NCBI GenBank assembly: GCA_028690215.1
Contig: JAQVBQ010000015.1
Span: forward strand, 1-42,985
Reading direction: 5' to 3'
From: Bacteroidales bacterium
GTDB taxonomy: Bacteria > Bacteroidota > Bacteroidia > Bacteroidales > UBA932
Length of the DNA: 42,985 bases
In this document: piece by piece, positions 7,859 to 17,179 of the stretch
Layout: every line of letters starts with the position of its first letter
How positions within the stretch are numbered: the first letter of the stretch is position 1
Made by a program: the position numbers and the translations under genes
Notes under the pieces: model-generated
The model's database searches: none
Told to the model about the DNA's origin: nothing
What the model saw: the letters and a program-made list of their open reading frames with translations, nothing else

Positions 7859-9560
7859 AACGGCTCCACTTACCATACTCGCTTTCAGCAGAGATTGAAC
7901 CTCCTTGTTTTTCAACAAATTCCTTGCAAAGTATAAGTCCAAGTCTGCTTCCGGGCTCTCTGTTTGTACCCGGGACGGATCTCTCTTTTGTCCATGAAAA
8001 CAGAGATGCCAGAATTGCTTCACTCATGCCTATACCATTGTCTTCGATAACAATACCGATATTGTTACCTTTTTTGTGTGCAGAGACAGTCACAACTCCT
8101 CCAATATTGCAATACTTGACAGAATTACTTAAAATATTTCTGAATACAATACGGGACATCTCAACATCAGCCAAAACCTCTACATCTTCATCTATTTGCA
8201 ACTCAACAGAGATCTCCTTTGCATTCAATGAGGGAGAGAGGATATCGGTTACTTCTGAGATTAGTGTCTTAACCTTAACATTTTGAAGTGTACGGACAAT
8301 CTGACCCAACTGACTTCTTGACCAGTAAAGAAGATTCTCTATAAGCCTGTATGTGGTTTGTGTCTGCGAATCCAGAATTTTCATCATCTCCTTGATCTCA
8401 GAGGTATCCATCGAGTCATACTGTTCATTTATCAATGTCAGGAGATTCATCATATTGCCCATTGGTCCGCGCAGATCATGTGCCACAATAGAGAATAGCT
8501 TATCCTTTGTCTCGTTTGACACACGGAGCTTCTCCCTGGATATTGTCTCCTCTGTTATGTCATATAGCATAACAGCCTGACCTATAGTCATATCTCTTTT
8601 ATCCATTATCGGCATCACCTTCGCTTGCACATACATCAGACTATTGTTGTTGTCCATGCTGAATGTAAATACCTCGTTGTTCTTCTCCTCAATTTTTACC
8701 AGAAGTCTCTCCTGTTCCTTGGAGAGTCTGTTTACATTCTCTCCTATCACCTCTTTGCCGAGAGATTTAAAAATACAATTTGCCGCAGGGTTGTAATTCA
8801 TTATCCTGTTTTTCGAATCCAACAGGATAACTCCATCATGCATTGAACTGAAAACATTTTCAAGAGCAATTGGAATAAAACCCAGAAGATGGTAGTTAAA
8901 GAGCGCAAATGATATGAATATAGCTGTAAACATAAAGCCGAAAGCGCTGAAATCAACCCCGTCGGGACTTTCCCGCAAAAGGTATAAAGCATTTATAAAC
9001 CAAGGAGGAAGAGTTGACAGTAAAATAAGCACTGATTGTGTTCTGAAACTGCCTCTCTTTTTGATAATTATATCAATCAATAAAATTACTGCTATCAGGT
9101 TGAAGAGTGTTGTGTAGGCAATCAATGGCCAATACAGGACACCTCTTATAAGCACCAATACGGAAAACATGCCTACATCCTTTACCCATATATCGGTGTA
9201 GTATAAATGGTGCATCTCATTTGTATAATTTGCCAGAAGAGTAAAAATGGGAAGCACAACAATTAATCCTATCAGCCAGGGGGTAATATACTTTTCCTTT
9301 CCAGTGAAAGAGAGAACGAATAAAAGAAATAAGGGTGCAATTGTGGAAAGCCCCAAATAACTGGCTTTTAGCCAAAATATCTTATAGAATATTCTTTGAC
9401 TGTCAATCTCAAACGCATAGGAAAAAGAGAAAAGTGCAACAGAAAAAAGAAGCAGGAAGAAATACCTGCCACTGGCAGTCCCTCTGAATTTGAACGAATA
9501 AATAGCCAGTACAGTAATAAAGAAAGAGGTGAAAAGCAGCAGTATGCTAAATATATTCAT
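7815..9560 (-). CDS. Membrane sensor histidine kinase (7TM-PAS-HisKA-HATPase)
   Basis: 581-residue sensor kinase. Residues 1-225 hold about seven hydrophobic segments of the 7TM histidine-kinase N-terminal type; 230-340 is a PAS-like domain (MHDGVILLDSKNRIMNYNPAA); the H-box is FSIVAHDLRGPMGN with phospho-acceptor His361; the N-box is RNILSNSVKY (474-483), G1 is EDNGIG (506-511), and the G2-like GSRLGLILCKEFVEKQGG starts at 537. All catalytic motifs are present. No response regulator lies nearby, so it is an orphan. It begins 12 bases after pgl and is the last gene of the pentose phosphate operon by spacing. Its 3' end overlaps the patatin gene by 44 coding bases. Confidence 0.92.
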   Translation of the reverse strand: MNIFSILLLFTSFFITVLAIYSFKFRGTASGRYFFLLLFSVALFSFSYAFEIDSQRIFYKIFWLKASYLGLSTIAPLFLLFVLSFTGKEKYITPWLIGLIVVLPIFTLLANYTNEMHHLYYTDIWVKDVGMFSVLVLIRGVLYWPLIAYTTLFNLIAVILLIDIIIKKRGSFRTQSVLILLSTLPPWFINALYLLRESPDGVDFSAFGFMFTAIFISFALFNYHLLGFIPIALENVFSSMHDGVILLDSKNRIMNYNPAANCIFKSLGKEVIGENVNRLSKEQERLLVKIEEKNNEVFTFSMDNNNSLMYVQAKVMPIMDKRDMTIGQAVMLYDITEETISREKLRVSNETKDKLFSIVAHDLRGPMGNMMNLLTLINEQYDSMDTSEIKEMMKILDSQTQTTYRLIENLLYWSRSQLGQIVRTLQNVKVKTLISEVTDILSPSLNAKEISVELQIDEDVEVLADVEMSRIVFRNILSNSVKYCNIGGVVTVSAHKKGNNIGIVIEDNGIGMSEAILASLFSWTKERSVPGTNREPGSRLGLILCKEFVEKQGGSISAESEYGKWSRFTVTLPSASQEQIS

Positions 9561-9572
9561 ATTAAAAACAGG

Positions 9573-10250
9573 CTATTTATCCCAAAATATTCTGCAATTT
9601 AATCTATTTTCCAGGAAAAATAGTGCAGGAAAAGAATAATTATCAGGCTTAACGGAGATCTTTTCAATAATTGCTTTTTTAGATTCTCCATATAAGTAGA
9701 AAACTAGTTCTGAAGCATTCAGAATAGTTGGCGCAGTCATTGCCACCCTCTTTTGGCCTGAAGATGGATTGACGGAGGGAGCATATGGTTCTGGATATGT
9801 CAGCAGATGATCCTGTCCGGGAAATATTGAAGATGTATGCCCATCCTCACCTATCCCGAGAATAACCATATCGAACTGAGGTAAAGAGTTATACTGAGGA
9901 ACTAATTCGTATACTAATTTAGAATATCTAGATGCCTCTAGAACATTGTCATTCTCTCCTACAATTCTGTGTATTCTGCTTTCTAAAACAAATACCTGAT
10001 CCAAAAGCTCTCTTTTTGCATTTCCAAAGTTGCTTTCAGGATGATCGGCGGGAACACATCTCTCGTCAACCCAAAAGAGTTCTATCTTCTCCCAGGGAAT
10101 CAAGGCAGAATAGATATCCCTCCAGAGCTTGAAGAGTACTGAAGCGCCATTCCCTCCGGAAACAGCCAAATAGAAGAATCCATCCTTTTCCTTGACGGCA
10201 TTAATCAGGATCTCTGTTAATTCTCGAGCTTGGGGATAATTATAATTCAC
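9573..10250 (-). CDS. pgl: 6-phosphogluconolactonase
   Basis: Hydrolyses 6-phospho-glucono-1,5-lactone to 6-phosphogluconate, the second step of the oxidative pentose phosphate pathway. 225 residues, DevB/SOL type, normal length. Diagnostic motifs: AVSGGNGASVLFKLW, IELFWVDERCVP followed by SNFGNAKRELLD, and MVILGIGEDGHTSSIFPG with the catalytic His. Start overlaps the zwf stop by 11 bases (ATG at 10248-10250), consistent with translational coupling; gene order gnd-zwf-pgl follows the pathway enzymes. Confidence 0.96.
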   Translation of the reverse strand: MNYNYPQARELTEILINAVKEKDGFFYLAVSGGNGASVLFKLWRDIYSALIPWEKIELFWVDERCVPADHPESNFGNAKRELLDQVFVLESRIHRIVGENDNVLEASRYSKLVYELVPQYNSLPQFDMVILGIGEDGHTSSIFPGQDHLLTYPEPYAPSVNPSSGQKRVAMTAPTILNASELVFYLYGESKKAIIEKISVKPDNYSFPALFFLENRLNCRIFWDK

Positions 10251-11751
10251 AATACAAGTCAGTATTAATTAAATTTTTACAAGGATTTGTCCATTTCCCT
10301 GCCCGGGAGAATAGGGTCTCACTCTCCAATGGGCCCCATGTCCCGGCAGGGTAACCATACAACGGAGGATTGTTGTTCTTCCAGAATTTGAGAATCCTGT
10401 CAAAAAACCTCCAGCTCTCTATAACGGCATCGCTTCTGGTAAACAGGATCGGTTCGCCGTTCATACAATCCTCGATCAATCTTGAATAGGCATCCTCAGT
10501 CGGGAGTACTCCGAGTTTATCGTAGGTAAAGTCCATTGCAACTTGCTTTACTTCGAATCCAGGGCCCGGAACCTTCATGTCAAGTTTAAGAAGGGAGCCT
10601 TCATTAGGTTGTATTCTTATGATCAACTGATTATTTGCCGGGACCTCTTTTCTTCCTGAAAAAAGTGTGTGTGGGGTTTGCCTAAAGTGTATTACAATCT
10701 CTGTTACTTTGGTTGGCATCTCCTTACCTGTTCTTATGTAAAAAGGCACACCCTCCCATCGCCAGTTATTGATAAAGAGCTTCATTGCAAGGAATGTTTC
10801 CGTATGTGATTCAGGGTCTACCCCTCTCTCCTGCCGGTATCCCACTTTGCCCGGCAAAGAGGATGATGTGTACTGTCCCCTGATTACATTTGATTCTATA
10901 TCTTTGTCTGATAATGGTTTGAGAGATTTGTAAACCTTCACCACTTCATCTCTGAACTCCTTTTCGTTGTACTCTCTTGGTGGTTCCATTGCAACCAAAG
11001 CCAATAACTGCACCAGATGGTTCTGAACCATATCCCTCAATGCCCCGGTCCCTTCATAATATCCTCCCCTGCTTCCAACACCAAGATTTTCAACAGCAGT
11101 TATCTCTACCCTTTCAACATAATTTCTGTTCCATATAGGCTCGAGAATACCATTAGCAAAACGGAGGGCAAGAATGTTCTGTACAGTCTCTTTCCCCAGA
11201 AAATGGTCAATTCTATAAATATTTTCCTCTTTGAAAACACCATGGAAGATCTCGTTGAATCTCTCGGCAGAATCGAGGTTATAACCGAATGGTTTCTCCA
11301 CAATCACCCTTCTGATACCCTGACCGGCTCCACTGCATTCAGCAATATTAAGCCCTGAAGATTTAAGAAATAGGGGGATTTTGTCATAGAGGAGAGGAGG
11401 AGTTGCGAGGTAATAGATGTAGTTGCCACAGCCTGAATCAATCTCTCCGAGTTTGCTCTTCAATCTCAGATATTCAGACTCCTGAGTCTGATCCATCGAA
11501 AAATAATGTATTCCAGAGAGAAACCTCTGAGCAGCCTCTTCGTTCCACTCATCTTCTCTGATCTGCTTGACTAAATACTCCCTCAGATGAGACCTATATG
11601 TCTCATTGGTATAGTTGGTACGGCCTACGCCAAGAATCCTGAAAAATTCAGGCACTCTCTTTTCTCTGTAGAGATTGTACAATGCGGGGATCAATTTGCG
11701 TCTTGTAAGATCTCCCGACCCTCCGAATATTACAAATATCAGATTTTCCAT
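10240..11751 (-). CDS. zwf: Glucose-6-phosphate 1-dehydrogenase
   Basis: Oxidises glucose 6-phosphate to 6-phosphogluconolactone with NADP(+) (or NAD(+)), the entry step of the oxidative pentose phosphate pathway. 503 residues, full length. The coenzyme motif is FGGSGDLTRRKLIPALYNL (8-26); the lactone/substrate motif is RIDHFLGKE with the catalytic His; VEKPFGYNLDSA precedes it. The start is the ATG 5 bases after the gnd stop; overlaps pgl by 11 bases at the 3' end. Confidence 0.98.
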   Translation of the reverse strand: MENLIFVIFGGSGDLTRRKLIPALYNLYREKRVPEFFRILGVGRTNYTNETYRSHLREYLVKQIREDEWNEEAAQRFLSGIHYFSMDQTQESEYLRLKSKLGEIDSGCGNYIYYLATPPLLYDKIPLFLKSSGLNIAECSGAGQGIRRVIVEKPFGYNLDSAERFNEIFHGVFKEENIYRIDHFLGKETVQNILALRFANGILEPIWNRNYVERVEITAVENLGVGSRGGYYEGTGALRDMVQNHLVQLLALVAMEPPREYNEKEFRDEVVKVYKSLKPLSDKDIESNVIRGQYTSSSLPGKVGYRQERGVDPESHTETFLAMKLFINNWRWEGVPFYIRTGKEMPTKVTEIVIHFRQTPHTLFSGRKEVPANNQLIIRIQPNEGSLLKLDMKVPGPGFEVKQVAMDFTYDKLGVLPTEDAYSRLIEDCMNGEPILFTRSDAVIESWRFFDRILKFWKNNNPPLYGYPAGTWGPLESETLFSRAGKWTNPCKNLINTDLYCEL

Positions 11752-11756
11752 TTCAT

Positions 11757-13169
11757 CTACTCCTCACTTATCCAGTTCTCATGGTAGAACTCACCTCTTG
11801 GTTTATCTACTTTTTCAAAAGTATGTGCTCCGAAATAGTCTCTCTGGGCCTGCAGTAAGTTTGCAGGAGATCTTTTTGTTGTGAGCGAGAAAAAGTAGTT
11901 CAGAGAGGCAGACATTACCGGCAAGGACAACCCCGCAGACAATGCATCAGAGACAACCTCCTTCCATATATCAATGTGCTTGTCTATCTCCTCTACAAAC
12001 AGTGGCGAGAGCAAGAGTGTATTATCACTCTTTTTCTCCTCATATGTCTTAGCTATGTCATCTAAAAAAGCTGAACGAATGATACATCCGTTTCTCCATA
12101 TTTTTGCTACTGCTGCAAGATCCAACTCCCAGCCATACTCTTCAGAAGCTTTCTCCATCAGGTCAAATCCCTGTGAATATGAGGCCACCTTTGAACAATA
12201 CATGGCATTGAACACCTCATCCGGATCCTCAAGGTATCCTGCATGAAGTTTACGTTGATAAATATATTCGCCATTATCCCTCTGTTCTGTGAGGGAAGAG
12301 AGTGCTCTCTCAAATACAGATGTCGCTATTATATTCAGAGGAACTCCCAGCTCCATGGCACTGCTGACTGTCCATCTTCCGGTACCTTTTTGCCCTGCGG
12401 CGTCAAGGATAGTGTCCAGAACATAATTACCCGATTTGTCCTTGTGTCTGAGTATATCGGCAGTAATCTCCATCAGATAACTCTTAAGCTTTCCCTCGTT
12501 GTATGACTGGAAATAGTTTCCTATTTCATCATTGCTCTTCTTATAGAGCCTCTTTAAAAGAAAATAGATCTCACTTATTAGCTGCATGTCGGCATACTCA
12601 ATGCCATTGTGTACCATCTTTACAAAATGTCCGGCACCACCGGGGCCTGTCCACTCACAGCATGCTGTTCCATCATCTGCCTTTGCTGCAATATTCATAA
12701 ATATCGGCTTTATGTGGGGCCAAGCCTCTTTTGACCCTCCGGGCATTATGGAAGGACCTTTCAATGCTCCCTCCTCTCCTCCTGAAATACCTGTTCCTAT
12801 ATAATAGAGCCCCTTGGATTCCACATATTTCACCCTTCGGTCTGTATCTTTGTAAAAAGAGTTTCCTCCGTCAATAATTATATCTCCTTGAGAGAGAATC
12901 GGAAGAAGTTGGTCAATTATAGTGTCAACAGCCTCCCCGGCCTTAACCATTAGCATTACTCTCCTTGGTGAGGCAAGAGACCCTACAAACTCTTCCAGAT
13001 TGTAAAATGGTATGATATTCTTCCCTTTCGCCTTGCCGGAGGCAAACTTCTTCGTAACTTCCCCTGTCCGGTTATACACCGAAACTTTATATCCTTTACT
13101 CTCGATGTTGAGAACGAGATTCTCACCCATTACGGCCAGGCCGATAAGTCCTATGTCAGTTTTTTCCAT
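11757..13169 (-). CDS. gnd: 6-phosphogluconate dehydrogenase (decarboxylating)
   Basis: Converts 6-phosphogluconate to ribulose 5-phosphate and CO2. About 470 residues with this start. Motifs: IGLIGLAVMGENLVLNI (Rossmann), DGGNSFYKDTDRR, GTGISGGEEGAL with substrate-binding residues, and KMVHNGIEYADMQLI with the catalytic Lys; the C-terminal tail DKPRGEFYHENW closes the active site of the partner subunit. The frame extends 12 codons further upstream, but the ATG at 13167-13169 gives the family N-terminus MEKTDIGLIGL and lies 17 bases from a TAAATTTA element. First gene of gnd-zwf-pgl-kinase. Confidence 0.97.
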   Translation of the reverse strand: MEKTDIGLIGLAVMGENLVLNIESKGYKVSVYNRTGEVTKKFASGKAKGKNIIPFYNLEEFVGSLASPRRVMLMVKAGEAVDTIIDQLLPILSQGDIIIDGGNSFYKDTDRRVKYVESKGLYYIGTGISGGEEGALKGPSIMPGGSKEAWPHIKPIFMNIAAKADDGTACCEWTGPGGAGHFVKMVHNGIEYADMQLISEIYFLLKRLYKKSNDEIGNYFQSYNEGKLKSYLMEITADILRHKDKSGNYVLDTILDAAGQKGTGRWTVSSAMELGVPLNIIATSVFERALSSLTEQRDNGEYIYQRKLHAGYLEDPDEVFNAMYCSKVASYSQGFDLMEKASEEYGWELDLAAVAKIWRNGCIIRSAFLDDIAKTYEEKKSDNTLLLSPLFVEEIDKHIDIWKEVVSDALSAGLSLPVMSASLNYFFSLTTKRSPANLLQAQRDYFGAHTFEKVDKPRGEFYHENWISEE

Positions 13170-13186
13170 ATTTTTCAAATCGAATC

Positions 13187-13217
13187 TAAATTTAGAAATA
13201 AACAATATTTATCGCAA
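13187..13217 (-). promoter_or_regulatory. Candidate promoter of the gnd-zwf-pgl operon
   Basis: On the minus strand a TTG (13215-13217), 20-base spacer and TAAATTTA (13187-13194) fit the TTG-N19/21-TAnnTTTG arrangement with one mismatch. The element ends 17 bases before the gnd ATG. Confidence 0.4.
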
Positions 13218-13225
13218 CAAGTTTA

Positions 13226-13233
13226 TAATTTTG
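13226..13233 (+). promoter_or_regulatory. -7 element for the thioredoxin-fold lipoprotein gene
   Basis: TAATTTTG, matching TAnnTTTG, 22 bases before the ATG at 13256. Confidence 0.5.
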
Positions 13234-13255
13234 TATGTAAAGTAAACCGCATATT

Positions 13256-14194
13256 ATGAATTTAGCCAAATCAGCATTAATAATTATATGCTCAACAGCA
13301 ATTTTAATCTCTTGCAAAGGGAAAAGAGAAGCAGCACCGGTGTCGGAAAAAGGTATCCTGAAGATGATAGAGGTCCCATCCATAATTACTGATCCGAAGG
13401 AGGAAGCCCTCTATATTGCTGACCACTTCTGGGATAATGTAGACTTTAATGATACTTCATATATAGCAAACAAGCAGGCTCTCAATACACACTTCAGTGC
13501 CTATGTTCAAAATCTGACCACCGTTCCCCACGATGCAGCCCTGAAATCTGTTACAAAACTTGCAGACAGCTCCATAGCAGGTAATCCAAGGATGATGATG
13601 AAGATACAGGAGATGTTTGAGACAGCTTTTTACCACCCAAACTCAATATTCAGAAATGAAGAGCTCTATATTGCCATACTGCAACGATATATTCAATCTG
13701 GCAAGCCTGAGGAGGTTGTCAGGGAGCGCCTCACAAATCAGTTGAACCTTGCATTGAAAAACCGTTTGGGAACTAAAGCCCTCGACTTCTCATTTGTAAA
13801 TGCCGACGGAAGGGAGAGCTCTCTATATAAAATTTCATCAGATTATCTGATTTTAATGTTTTATGATCCGGATTGTCCGACTTGCAAAGCAACAATGCAG
13901 AGTATGGAATCTTCTCCGATTCTGGCAGCAGCTGAAGGGAAGTTGAAGATTTTGACAATATATGCAGGGGTAGATTTTGAGAATTGGAAATCTCATGTTC
14001 CAAAACTGAGTAAAAAATGGATAAACGGGTGTAATAAGGATCTTACGATAATGGATGGATCTCTTTACGACATGAGACCGACTCCATCTCTATACATGCT
14101 GGACAGATCCAAGACTGTTCTGATGAAAGATGCACCTTACGAGGCAATTGAGGCTTTCGTTGCAGATCAAGTCACAGGAAAAGCTGTTAGATAA
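13256..14194 (+). CDS. Thioredoxin-fold lipoprotein with DUF5106-like helical region
   Basis: 312-residue exported lipoprotein. Signal peptide 1-19 with lipobox ILISC, so lipidation at Cys20. Residues about 40-170 are helical (DUF5106-like: FETAFYHPNSIFRNEELYIAILQRYI), and 172-305 a TlpA/thioredoxin fold with FYDPDCPTCKATMQ, active cysteines 207 and 210, and the cis-Pro loop RPTPSLYMLD. Likely a periplasm-facing disulfide oxidoreductase or redox chaperone; partner unknown. Its domain plan is repeated twice in the protein at 41188-42687. The last 8 bases overlap the addA 3' end on the opposite strand. Confidence 0.85.
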   Translation: MNLAKSALIIICSTAILISCKGKREAAPVSEKGILKMIEVPSIITDPKEEALYIADHFWDNVDFNDTSYIANKQALNTHFSAYVQNLTTVPHDAALKSVTKLADSSIAGNPRMMMKIQEMFETAFYHPNSIFRNEELYIAILQRYIQSGKPEEVVRERLTNQLNLALKNRLGTKALDFSFVNADGRESSLYKISSDYLILMFYDPDCPTCKATMQSMESSPILAAAEGKLKILTIYAGVDFENWKSHVPKLSKKWINGCNKDLTIMDGSLYDMRPTPSLYMLDRSKTVLMKDAPYEAIEAFVADQVTGKAVR

Positions 14195-17177
14195 CCTCAA
14201 TAACTTCGTTGCTCTCCAGATACCATAAATATCCCTGCACCGGAGTCCCTGAAATTTTTTCTACCTGTCTGACATACCCGGCAACTTGATTAATGTAAGA
14301 GCTTTTCTTGATATCTCCGAACTTAAAATCGATAACGATTGCCCTATCCTTGTCAATGAGTACTCTGTCAGGGCGACTAACATCGCCTCCAGGATTCAGA
14401 ATCTCCAGTTCATTGTATATCCTGTATGTGGAATCAAACCAATGCCTATCCCTTACTCCTGAGAGTAATAAAGAGAGATGAGAGGTTATCTCTTGTTCCT
14501 CTTCTGCCCGGAGTTCACCTGCTGTAACAGCCCTCCTCACACATGCAGGAAGGTCCTCTTCGGTGTAGACCCCGGCAAGAATGTTGTGCATTATGACGCC
14601 ATAATTTCTCTTACTCTCCTTATCAAAAAATTCCCCTGCCTTTAATGCAAGTCGCAGCCTTTTTCCGGGAGCCACAGATATGTATTGATCTTCATATATT
14701 ATTCTGTCCTGACGACTCTCCTGTTTCACTTCTGACCAGCTTCCCATGTTGAATTCCAGATTCTCATTCAGCTGTTCACTTAAAAAATCGTACATGATAC
14801 CGGAAAGAGTATTCGGGTTTTTTCCCTTATCCTTTCCATCAGAGAGTGGTTTCGGCGAATATACTATAAGTTCCTGCTTTGCTCTTGTAAAAGCTACATA
14901 GGCGATATTCAGATTGTCGATAAAGGCTTTTTCTCTCTCCTGCAGGTAGTCTTTTGCAAAAATCGTCATTGCTAGATCTTTTTTATAGGTTACAGGCAGG
15001 TAAGGAATCGTGTTGAATGGTTTTCTGTCCGGTTTGCACCATATTGTAGGGCCCTTCGTATGATCCAGGCCAATGTCAAAAAACGGAACTATCACCGCCT
15101 TCATTCCCAAGCCTTTTGATTTGTGAACAGTCATGACTCTGATTGCGTTCTGTTCATCGGGTGATGCTAGTGAGAGTTTATCCCACTTTGTATCAAACCA
15201 TTCAAGGAACGAGTTGAGGTCCGGTTTCTTGTTTATAAGATACTCAGAGACAGCATCCATAAATCCCTGAATATATGGATAATCCGATTGATCAACACCT
15301 CCCGGCAAGAATTCAATGACTTTTTCACACATCTCGTATAATGGTAACCGGATAATCTCCCCTGCCGGTATTCCGCGTACTCCCTCAAATTCCGCAATTG
15401 TTGCGTTTATCGGGTCTTCGGGGTTATTGAGATACCTCAGTAGGGAGATAATCTTTCTGACTCCGGAGGATGAAGAGACAAGCAGTGACTCATTGGAGAC
15501 AACAGGAAATCCGCTTTCAATAAGCTTGTTGACAACCATCACACCCTCTTTGTTTGCTCTTACGAGAATTGCAATATCACTGTAAGGGAATCCTGACTCT
15601 TTAAGAGCAGTAATCTGGGAAGGCAACTCTTCCAGTACACTCTCCTTCCATTTTTTGTCTTCATTGTCAACGAATTTTACCTTGACGTGTCCCTCTCTGC
15701 CCTTGTTCACAATACAGACACTCTGTTGAGAATCTGAATATATTGATCTTGCCGTGCTGCTCTCTTCTCCCAGCAAAATGTCGCATCTGGCTGCTGCATA
15801 TGAAAAGAAGCGGTTATTGAATTCTACGATATTTTCAAACGAGCGCCAGTTCTCGTCAAGTGGTCTCTCTTCAATCTGATCCGGTGAAAAATCATTATAA
15901 ATTCCTGTGTTCAGCAGTGTCCATTCCGACCCTCTCCATCGGTAGATGCTCTGTTTTATATCACCTACTAAAAGATTCAGATTACCTGAAGCCACACTAT
16001 TTTTTATCAATGGCTTAAAATTGTTCCACTGCATCAGAGATGTATCCTGGAACTCGTCCAGCATGAAGTGGTCATATCTGGTCCCTATCTTTTCGTATAT
16101 GAACGGGGTATCACTTCCGTCAATTATATTGTTCAATATCTCAGTGGTCTCTGAAAGGAGCAATATATTGTTCTCCTTTGAATACTTCTGTACCTTATTG
16201 TTGATGTCAATCAGTATACCAAGAGTATAGATATTACTTCTGACATACTGTGCTGATTTTCGCTCAATCCACCTCTCCTGAAGCTGAACAGTTCTTGTTA
16301 CAAGTTCAAGTAATGATTCTCTGTAGGCAGACTCAATCGCATTGAAAAGTGGCGGATCACTCTTTATAATAGAATTTGCATACCAATTGCCGAAATCCTC
16401 AGTCAGTGAAATAAGGCTCTCCGGAGCAACATCATAATCACCATTAGCTATCTTATCGTAAAACTTTAGTTTACTTCTATTTCCATTCTTAAAATTATCA
16501 CTTCTCAGTCCATACTTATCTAGGGTTGAAATGAACTCCTTTGCGATTTCTGTAACCTCACTATCGTAGCTTTTGATTACCACATCAAGATCGTCAATAA
16601 ACCCGCGCAAAGTTTTCTTTGTCAATGTCTCCCCGTCAAACTCTCCTTTAACAACCTTGAAACTCTCTTTGAACATATTCTTGGCCAGCGCATTGATTCC
16701 ACCCCTGACATCCCAGGATTTCTCATCCTCTATAGAATCAGAGGAGAATTGAATCAGCCAGTCAAGCAGCTCTTCGTTTTCGGTAAGGTCCAGCTCCTGT
16801 ATCATCAGATCTATCGCCTCACTTATCACAAGATCATCATCCAGCTCTATATTGTAAGATCCGCTCTTGCCGATTTCTCTGGCAAATGCTCTCATTGTCT
16901 GTTGAAAAAAACGGTCAATAGTGCTTATATTGAACGATGAGAAGTTATGAAGTATCCCTATCAATCTCTCTCTTGCAACAGGATTGGATGCAGATCTCTT
17001 GAAAAGCTCCTCAATCACCCTGCGCTTCATCTCCTCTGTCGCCTTGTTGGTAAAGGTGACTGCCAGCACATGCCTGAATGCCTCCTTATTATGCTCGATA
17101 AGATTGAGGTACTCTGCGGTAAGATTATAAGTCTTTCCCGAACCTGCCGATGCTTTCAATATTTTGAGATATCCCAT
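14187..17177 (-). CDS. addA: AddA-like UvrD-family helicase/nuclease (RecBCD/AddAB type)
   Basis: About 996-residue helicase-nuclease subunit of the double-strand-break resection complex. Walker A is KASAGSGKTYNLTAE (from residue 8), motif II FMLDEFQDTSLMQW, then GDIKQSIYRWRGSEW, motif V RVMTVHKSKGLGMK, motif VI YVAFTRAKQELIVY. The C-terminus has a RecB/PD-(D/E)XK nuclease: RPDRVLIDKDRAIVIDFKFG. The frame continues upstream to a TTG inside addB, but the ATG at 17175-17177 is 2 bases after the addB stop and gives MGYLKILKASAGSGKT, so I use it. With addB it forms a full AddAB pair; Chi-like recognition cannot be judged. Confidence 0.93.
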   Translation of the reverse strand: MGYLKILKASAGSGKTYNLTAEYLNLIEHNKEAFRHVLAVTFTNKATEEMKRRVIEELFKRSASNPVARERLIGILHNFSSFNISTIDRFFQQTMRAFAREIGKSGSYNIELDDDLVISEAIDLMIQELDLTENEELLDWLIQFSSDSIEDEKSWDVRGGINALAKNMFKESFKVVKGEFDGETLTKKTLRGFIDDLDVVIKSYDSEVTEIAKEFISTLDKYGLRSDNFKNGNRSKLKFYDKIANGDYDVAPESLISLTEDFGNWYANSIIKSDPPLFNAIESAYRESLLELVTRTVQLQERWIERKSAQYVRSNIYTLGILIDINNKVQKYSKENNILLLSETTEILNNIIDGSDTPFIYEKIGTRYDHFMLDEFQDTSLMQWNNFKPLIKNSVASGNLNLLVGDIKQSIYRWRGSEWTLLNTGIYNDFSPDQIEERPLDENWRSFENIVEFNNRFFSYAAARCDILLGEESSTARSIYSDSQQSVCIVNKGREGHVKVKFVDNEDKKWKESVLEELPSQITALKESGFPYSDIAILVRANKEGVMVVNKLIESGFPVVSNESLLVSSSSGVRKIISLLRYLNNPEDPINATIAEFEGVRGIPAGEIIRLPLYEMCEKVIEFLPGGVDQSDYPYIQGFMDAVSEYLINKKPDLNSFLEWFDTKWDKLSLASPDEQNAIRVMTVHKSKGLGMKAVIVPFFDIGLDHTKGPTIWCKPDRKPFNTIPYLPVTYKKDLAMTIFAKDYLQEREKAFIDNLNIAYVAFTRAKQELIVYSPKPLSDGKDKGKNPNTLSGIMYDFLSEQLNENLEFNMGSWSEVKQESRQDRIIYEDQYISVAPGKRLRLALKAGEFFDKESKRNYGVIMHNILAGVYTEEDLPACVRRAVTAGELRAEEEQEITSHLSLLLSGVRDRHWFDSTYRIYNELEILNPGGDVSRPDRVLIDKDRAIVIDFKFGDIKKSSYINQVAGYVRQVEKISGTPVQGYLWYLESNEVIEVI

Positions 17178-17179
17178 TT

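Noticed and set aside
13170-13205. N-terminal extension of 6-phosphogluconate dehydrogenase by 12 codons
   Set aside because: Not family-like, and overlaps the candidate promoter; the ATG at 13169 is preferred.
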